DNA of 9,625 nucleotides. Source: Bacteroidales bacterium. GTDB taxonomy: Bacteria; Bacteroidota; Bacteroidia; Bacteroidales; Muribaculaceae. Shown one piece after another: positions 6,954 to 9,625 of the stretch. Position numbers and translations under genes: made by a program. How positions within the stretch are numbered: the stretch's first letter is position 1; the number at the start of each line of letters is the position of its first letter. Location of the stretch: contig SFLG01000065.1 in the NCBI GenBank assembly GCA_004553485.1, positions 1 through 9,625 on the forward strand. The letters are read 5' to 3'. The notes below the pieces were generated by a model. It was given only the letters and a program-made list of their open reading frames with translations. It was not told the origin of the DNA and ran no database searches.

Positions 6954-8183
6954 ATGAAAATAAGAATTGGGAAAGACATCTGCCTGCGGTGGACCATCCT
7001 GACCAACGGCGAAGAGAAAGCGCTCGACGGGCGCAATCTGAAGCTATACCTGTCGGACTATACGCGCCGACGTGTGGAAGTACCCTTCGAGTCCTCGGGC
7101 AATACCGCCATAATCACGCTGCGTGCATCCCAGCTGCAGCGCCTTGGCGAGTACGTCCTGACGCTCGTGGAGAATGAGGGACAGGAGGGGCAGACCATTG
7201 TAGATGCGAAGCCGGCTTTTACGCTCGTGGAATACTCCACGGAGGAGGACGATGGTGCAGTGCCCGACCTCGAGGTGGAGCAGGTGACGCTCGATACGGC
7301 AAATCTGACAAAATCCGGCGGAGGCATCTCGCCCGAGGACCTCTTCGCCGGAAAGCCCTACGTCATGCAAAAGGGCGACATCGTACCCGCGATGCGTAAT
7401 GGCGAGCTGCGCCCGGTGCGCGTGCCTGGCACACTCAATGGGAAATTCCGAGGCGTCATACACAAGGCTGTGCCGATACATCCGAGAGCCGGGATGGCGT
7501 ATGTGTTCAGGGATAATAATCTATTCGTTCACGTTCCGGATGACCTGAGTAAATTGTATGAAAATCTATCCATTCTCTGCGAGAATCTCACAGGGGTAAC
7601 TAATGATGATTATATAAGATCTTGTATTGTTTTTTTCAAAAATAAAAACAATAGTATGCTTCATAGAGAGGCCAGTTACCTGATCGACAACCCGGATGAT
7701 ACCGTCTCTCTCTCGATTGTCCTCATTAAGAATTTTATTAATGTCGAAGCTTCCGCCATATTTATTTTGTCAGATTGCGTAAGCATATACAGTCCTGATT
7801 TCCGTTTCAAGTTTGTTGAGGATCTGTACGATAACGTGGAAATGGTTTCACCCAATTACGCCATTCAATCAGGTAGAGCGGTCTTCACCGCACTCCCGTA
7901 CTTTCGAGAGAATGGATCTATTGATACATTTTACAAGACTTCAGTCTTGCTCCGAGAAAAGAGGACGAAGCGTATTTTTAAGAATGGAGGTTGGATATAC
8001 GTTCGTCGCCGTGGATTCTGGTCGCGATTCTTCCAAGTCGACAGGAACGGCAAACCAAATAGAATTATAAAGTATTTTACCTATCGTATGATGCGGTATG
8101 AGACTACATTTAACTCCGCGAAGAATCCAATTTGTGTCGATATAGACGGTGCATTATTTATTAGGAGTGGTGTCAAACTTTGA
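6954..8183 (+). CDS. baseplate/fibre-type protein with foreign C-terminal half
   Basis: This 409-residue protein is probably a tail-tip or receptor-binding component. Residues 1-117 form a beta-rich domain (KDICLRWTILTNGEEKALDG, YVLTLVENEGQEGQTIVDAK, FTLVEYS) like the N-terminal 'BppU-like' domain of Bacteroidales phage baseplate and fibre proteins. Residues 118-183 form a Gly/Pro-containing linker. From about residue 184 the DNA changes: bases 7561-7680 hold 38 G+C of 120, against 37 of 60 at 5401-5460. AGA/AGG arginine codons and A/T third positions also appear. This second half has no family I recognise. Its end (343-385) is rich in Arg, Trp, Phe and Tyr (KNGGWIYVRRRGFWSRFF). A structural N-terminus with an exchanged tip fits host-range switching. 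It has its own promoter and is insulated from the portal block. Some other cargo function for the C-terminal half is possible. Confidence 0.6.
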   Translation: MKIRIGKDICLRWTILTNGEEKALDGRNLKLYLSDYTRRRVEVPFESSGNTAIITLRASQLQRLGEYVLTLVENEGQEGQTIVDAKPAFTLVEYSTEEDDGAVPDLEVEQVTLDTANLTKSGGGISPEDLFAGKPYVMQKGDIVPAMRNGELRPVRVPGTLNGKFRGVIHKAVPIHPRAGMAYVFRDNNLFVHVPDDLSKLYENLSILCENLTGVTNDDYIRSCIVFFKNKNNSMLHREASYLIDNPDDTVSLSIVLIKNFINVEASAIFILSDCVSIYSPDFRFKFVEDLYDNVEMVSPNYAIQSGRAVFTALPYFRENGSIDTFYKTSVLLREKRTKRIFKNGGWIYVRRRGFWSRFFQVDRNGKPNRIIKYFTYRMMRYETTFNSAKNPICVDIDGALFIRSGVKL

Positions 8184-8308
8184 GTAAAAAAAAGAGAGCG
8201 TACAATCTCGCTATCTTACCAATTCGGAACTACGCGAAAGCTATGTACACTCCCGATGCAAATGTACTAACTTCCTATTGTACCACAATAATTTCCCCCG
8301 TTTTTTTT

Positions 8309-8608
8309 ATGCAAATTCCAGAAATAAATATCACGCTGCCCACTTCCTGGGAGGAAATCGATGGGGATAGGCTGGCAGAAGTGCTTGGAATGCAGGCCAC
8401 AGGGCTTCCGGCTGCAGACGTGAAGATACTGCTTGCGCTGAAGTGGAGTGGCCTGTCGCCCGTGACGAGGGCGGATACAGCCTTCGTCGTGCTGAAGAAT
8501 GGGCTGCAGGTCCGCGTGCCGGCTGTCTGCCACACCCTTCGGCATGTACCTGCAGCTATCCAATTACTTTCGCCTATACCTGCAGGCCACGGCAGAGGTA
8601 GCGAATAA
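8309..8608 (+). CDS. N-terminal part of a probable phage tail/assembly protein, maybe broken
   Basis: The frame encodes 99 residues. The first 60 (MQIPEINITLPTSWEEIDGD, then LLALKWSGL) look like the start of a roughly 150-200-residue protein that I recall from Bacteroidales prophages. In those proteins it continues through a middle segment into a 'PFGxYLQxxNxYxxYL' block. Here the frame instead runs on as APAVCHTLRHVPAAIQ... and stops at 8608. The PFGMYLQLSNYF block appears in another frame at 8532-8567. The ATG at 8309 follows a T8 run. The frame is open back to a TTG at 8180 that overlaps the upstream stop, but the extra 43 residues are coded in AT-rich DNA and look spurious. Read together with the next entry as one gene broken by a frameshift or deletion. 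Programmed frameshifting is the other reading. Confidence 0.5.
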   Translation: MQIPEINITLPTSWEEIDGDRLAEVLGMQATGLPAADVKILLALKWSGLSPVTRADTAFVVLKNGLQVRVPAVCHTLRHVPAAIQLLSPIPAGHGRGSE

Positions 8609-8891
8609 CCCGGAAGCCGCAGAGCGTGCCGAGCCAATCCTGCGCCGCGCTGCATGCATCCTCTACGAGGGCATGCAGGATACAGAGCCGCTCACACCGG
8701 CGGAACAACTCACCGTCCTGCATTGGCTCACCGGACTCTTCACCATGATGGCGCGCGAGCACAGCCACCTCTACCAGGGAGCAGGCGATGCAGACACAGC
8801 GGCTGCGACAGACATGCGCGAGGCGATGCTGGCACAGATCCGCGCGCTGACAGGAGGCGACATCACCAAGGAGCAGGCGAAGTATCGATGA
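8499..8891 (+). CDS. C-terminal part of the same probable tail/assembly protein
   Basis: This frame is shifted +1 (or -2) relative to the preceding one and overlaps it by 110 bases. From TPFGMYLQLSNYFRLYLQAT onward it reads like the helical C-terminal part of the family. It continues EPILRRAACILYEGMQ, TVLHWLTGLFTMMAREHSHLYQ and a final helix ending QAKYR. Starts are ATG at 8499 (130 residues) or ATG at 8544 (115 residues). The residues between the two (GCRSACRLSA) look like out-of-frame translation, so 8544 is the likelier start if it is made separately. No Shine-Dalgarno is seen at either start. The GC content is back to the level of the other structural genes, as in the preceding frame from 8309 on. 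The function is unassigned. A tail-assembly chaperone is a guess based on the split-frame arrangement. Confidence 0.5.
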   Translation: MGCRSACRLSATPFGMYLQLSNYFRLYLQATAEVANNPEAAERAEPILRRAACILYEGMQDTEPLTPAEQLTVLHWLTGLFTMMAREHSHLYQGAGDADTAAATDMREAMLAQIRALTGGDITKEQAKYR

Positions 8892-8905
8892 TGGAGAGAT
8901 ATTGG

Positions 8906-8956
8906 CTATAGTGGCTATAGTTTCTATAGTGACTATAGTTTCTATAGTGACTATAA
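8906..8956. repeat. CTATAG array 4: five exact copies and one decayed, perfect 9-base period
   Basis: CTATAG copies start at 8906, 8915, 8924, 8933 and 8942, and a decayed CTATAA follows at 8951. The spacers TGG, TTT, TGA, TTT and TGA alternate, so an 18-base higher-order unit (CTATAGTTTCTATAGTGA) is repeated twice. The array lies between the split gene and the next ATG at 8972 and runs into an AT-rich tail (AAATACAATATAATATT). The first two units with their spacer equal those of arrays 1 and 2. Confidence 0.92.
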
Positions 8957-8971
8957 ATACAATATAATATT

Positions 8972-9457
8972 ATGTTCGACTTCCACAATTACATAGAGAC
9001 GCTGACGCGCGAGTGCCGCGCTGCGTCCGCTGCAGGATTTACCGCCTGCCACTGTGCCGGCATCTCTTCCCTCGATGGCGTACTGGACCGCCTGCGGACA
9101 TCCCGCGCATTTGTCTGTGCAGACGACATCTGCGAGGAGAGTACCGTGCAGCGCGGCGGCGGATGGTACAAGCGCCGCGTCTTCACCGTATTCCTGCTGC
9201 ATCGCTACGATGTGCGCCGGCTGGGAGACCAGCTGGAGAAGATGGACCTGTGCCGCGAGCTGCTGCGACAATTCCATTCCAGGATGATCCACGACGCTGA
9301 TGACCTTAGCAACCGCCTGACCTACCTCGATGTGGCCAATGTGCGCAGCCGGGAATTGGGAGGCAACTTTCTCAACGGCTGCACCGGCCTGTACTTCATG
9401 CTTGCCATCGACGAGCCTACTGACCTGCAGTACCGCCCAGAGGAGTGGGCACAATAG
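8972..9457 (+). CDS. phage tail-terminator or tail-completion-like protein
   Basis: This 161-residue protein resembles a conserved small protein that precedes the gp10-like neck gene in Bacteroidales prophages. Residues 26-52 (CHCAGISSLDGVLDRLRTSR and on) lead into RGGGWYKRRVFTVFLLHRYD at 61-80, a glycine turn followed by beta strands. A helix with DLCRELLRQFHSRMIHDAD (92-110) follows. The end holds the motif FLNGCTGLYFMLAIDEPTDL (133-152), which I recall as the family signature. Size and layout fit a tail terminator or completion protein, which caps the tube and joins it to the neck. This is inference. The ATG lies 15 bases after repeat array 4, in an AT-rich leader with no Shine-Dalgarno. 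The stop codon overlaps the Shine-Dalgarno of the next gene. Confidence 0.55.
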   Translation: MFDFHNYIETLTRECRAASAAGFTACHCAGISSLDGVLDRLRTSRAFVCADDICEESTVQRGGGWYKRRVFTVFLLHRYDVRRLGDQLEKMDLCRELLRQFHSRMIHDADDLSNRLTYLDVANVRSRELGGNFLNGCTGLYFMLAIDEPTDLQYRPEEWAQ

Positions 9458-9461
9458 GAGG
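9456..9461 (+). promoter_or_regulatory. Shine-Dalgarno AGGAGG for the last gene
   Basis: AGGAGG at 9456-9461 lies 6 bases before the ATG at 9468 and overlaps the upstream stop codon TAG (9455-9457). It is the only strong Shine-Dalgarno sequence I see in the window. It favours the start at 9468 over the in-frame methionine three codons later. Confidence 0.7.
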
Positions 9462-9467
9462 CGCGCC

Positions 9468-9625
9468 ATGGACGAGATGTATCCGAAATCCTGGCAGGAC
9501 AAGATGGTCGAGATATGGCAGGACCGAATCCTGCTGCTCGGCATCCGCGACACCGGCGCGCTGTATCGCTCCGTGCAAGCCAGTATCACGCAGTGGCAGG
9601 GCATCGAGGGCACCCTCGGCTTCCG
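9468..9625 (+). CDS. HK97 gp10-like neck protein, partial (runs off the window)
   Basis: Only the first 52 codons are present, and the frame is open to the window edge. Residues 6-40 (PKSWQDKMVEIWQDRILLLG, then IRDTGALYRSVQASI) contain the pattern 'WxxRIxxLGxxDTGALxxSV'. This pattern is typical of HK97 gp10-like and related head-tail joining proteins, including those of Bacteroidales prophages. Such proteins sit between the adaptor and the tail tube in the neck. It follows the tail-terminator-like gene by 10 bases, consistent with the neck/tail gene order of siphophages. The start is fixed by the AGGAGG 6 bases upstream. Confidence 0.6.
   Translation, partial: MDEMYPKSWQDKMVEIWQDRILLLGIRDTGALYRSVQASITQWQGIEGTLGF

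Noticed and set aside
7500..8183. Variable region of a diversity-generating retroelement in the fibre-type gene.
   Set aside because: No template repeat, reverse transcriptase or adenine-biased AAC/AAY codon cluster was seen in the window. The base-composition step fits simple replacement better.
8276..8290. Hairpin TATTGT-ACC-ACAATA before the T8 run as a terminator.
   Set aside because: The stem is short and A/T-only apart from one G-C pair, and ten bases separate it from the T-run.
8180..8308. Extension of the split gene's first frame from TTG at 8180, overlapping the upstream stop.
   Set aside because: The extra 43 residues come from AT-rich DNA, do not resemble the family, and end at a normal-looking ATG at 8309.
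8906..8956. CTATAG units as phage T7-type promoters, since the T7 start site reads CACTATAGG.
   Set aside because: Only the start-site part is similar. The upstream recognition bases of the T7 promoter are absent, and no single-subunit RNA polymerase gene is visible.
9460..9473. GGCGCGCC next to CCATGG (AscI and NcoI sites), suggestive of a cloning junction.
   Set aside because: The surrounding sequence is natural phage coding DNA on both sides with continuous gene order. The sites are plausible by chance in GC-rich DNA.

Overview
The window is a stretch of a tailed-phage structural module, from a prophage or free phage of a GC-rich member of the Bacteroidales. The assignment to this order rests on four things. 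Gene leaders are A/C-rich, and almost all lack a Shine-Dalgarno sequence. One promoter has the Bacteroidetes form TTTG-N19-TATTTTTG. The proteins resemble Bacteroidales prophage structural families that I recall. No other sigma-70-type promoter is evident. Thirteen reading frames are called, all on the + strand. No tRNA, rRNA, CRISPR array, integrase or IS element was seen.

Layout. Block A (1-2500) holds a probable major capsid protein, a probable tail tube protein and a helical protein of unknown role. Block B (2531-6912) starts with a candidate promoter and a strong hairpin. It then holds a small-terminase-like DNA-binding protein, a small unknown protein, a coiled-coil fibre-like protein, the portal protein and a probable head-tail adaptor, and ends in a strong intrinsic terminator. 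Block C (6906-9625) opens with its own promoter, which overlaps that terminator. It holds a baseplate/fibre-type protein with a foreign-looking AT-rich C-terminal half, then two overlapping frames that look like one broken gene. A tail-terminator-like protein and the first 52 codons of an HK97 gp10-like neck protein follow.

The genes would work together in virion assembly. The small-terminase-like protein would recognise DNA and the portal would form the packaging vertex. The adaptor, neck and tail-terminator-like proteins would join head to tail, the tube protein would build the tail, and the two appendage proteins may contact the host. No large terminase, protease or tape-measure gene is visible.

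The most unusual feature is a family of short arrays built from the palindrome CTATAG, repeated every 9 bases. They lie between genes at 1000-1051, 1684-1735 and 8906-8956, with a single copy at 3658-3663, each just upstream of a start codon. A separate array of five perfect CTAATTC heptamers sits at 3217-3251, upstream of another start. I do not recognise either array as a described element. No gap between genes exceeds about 130 bases.
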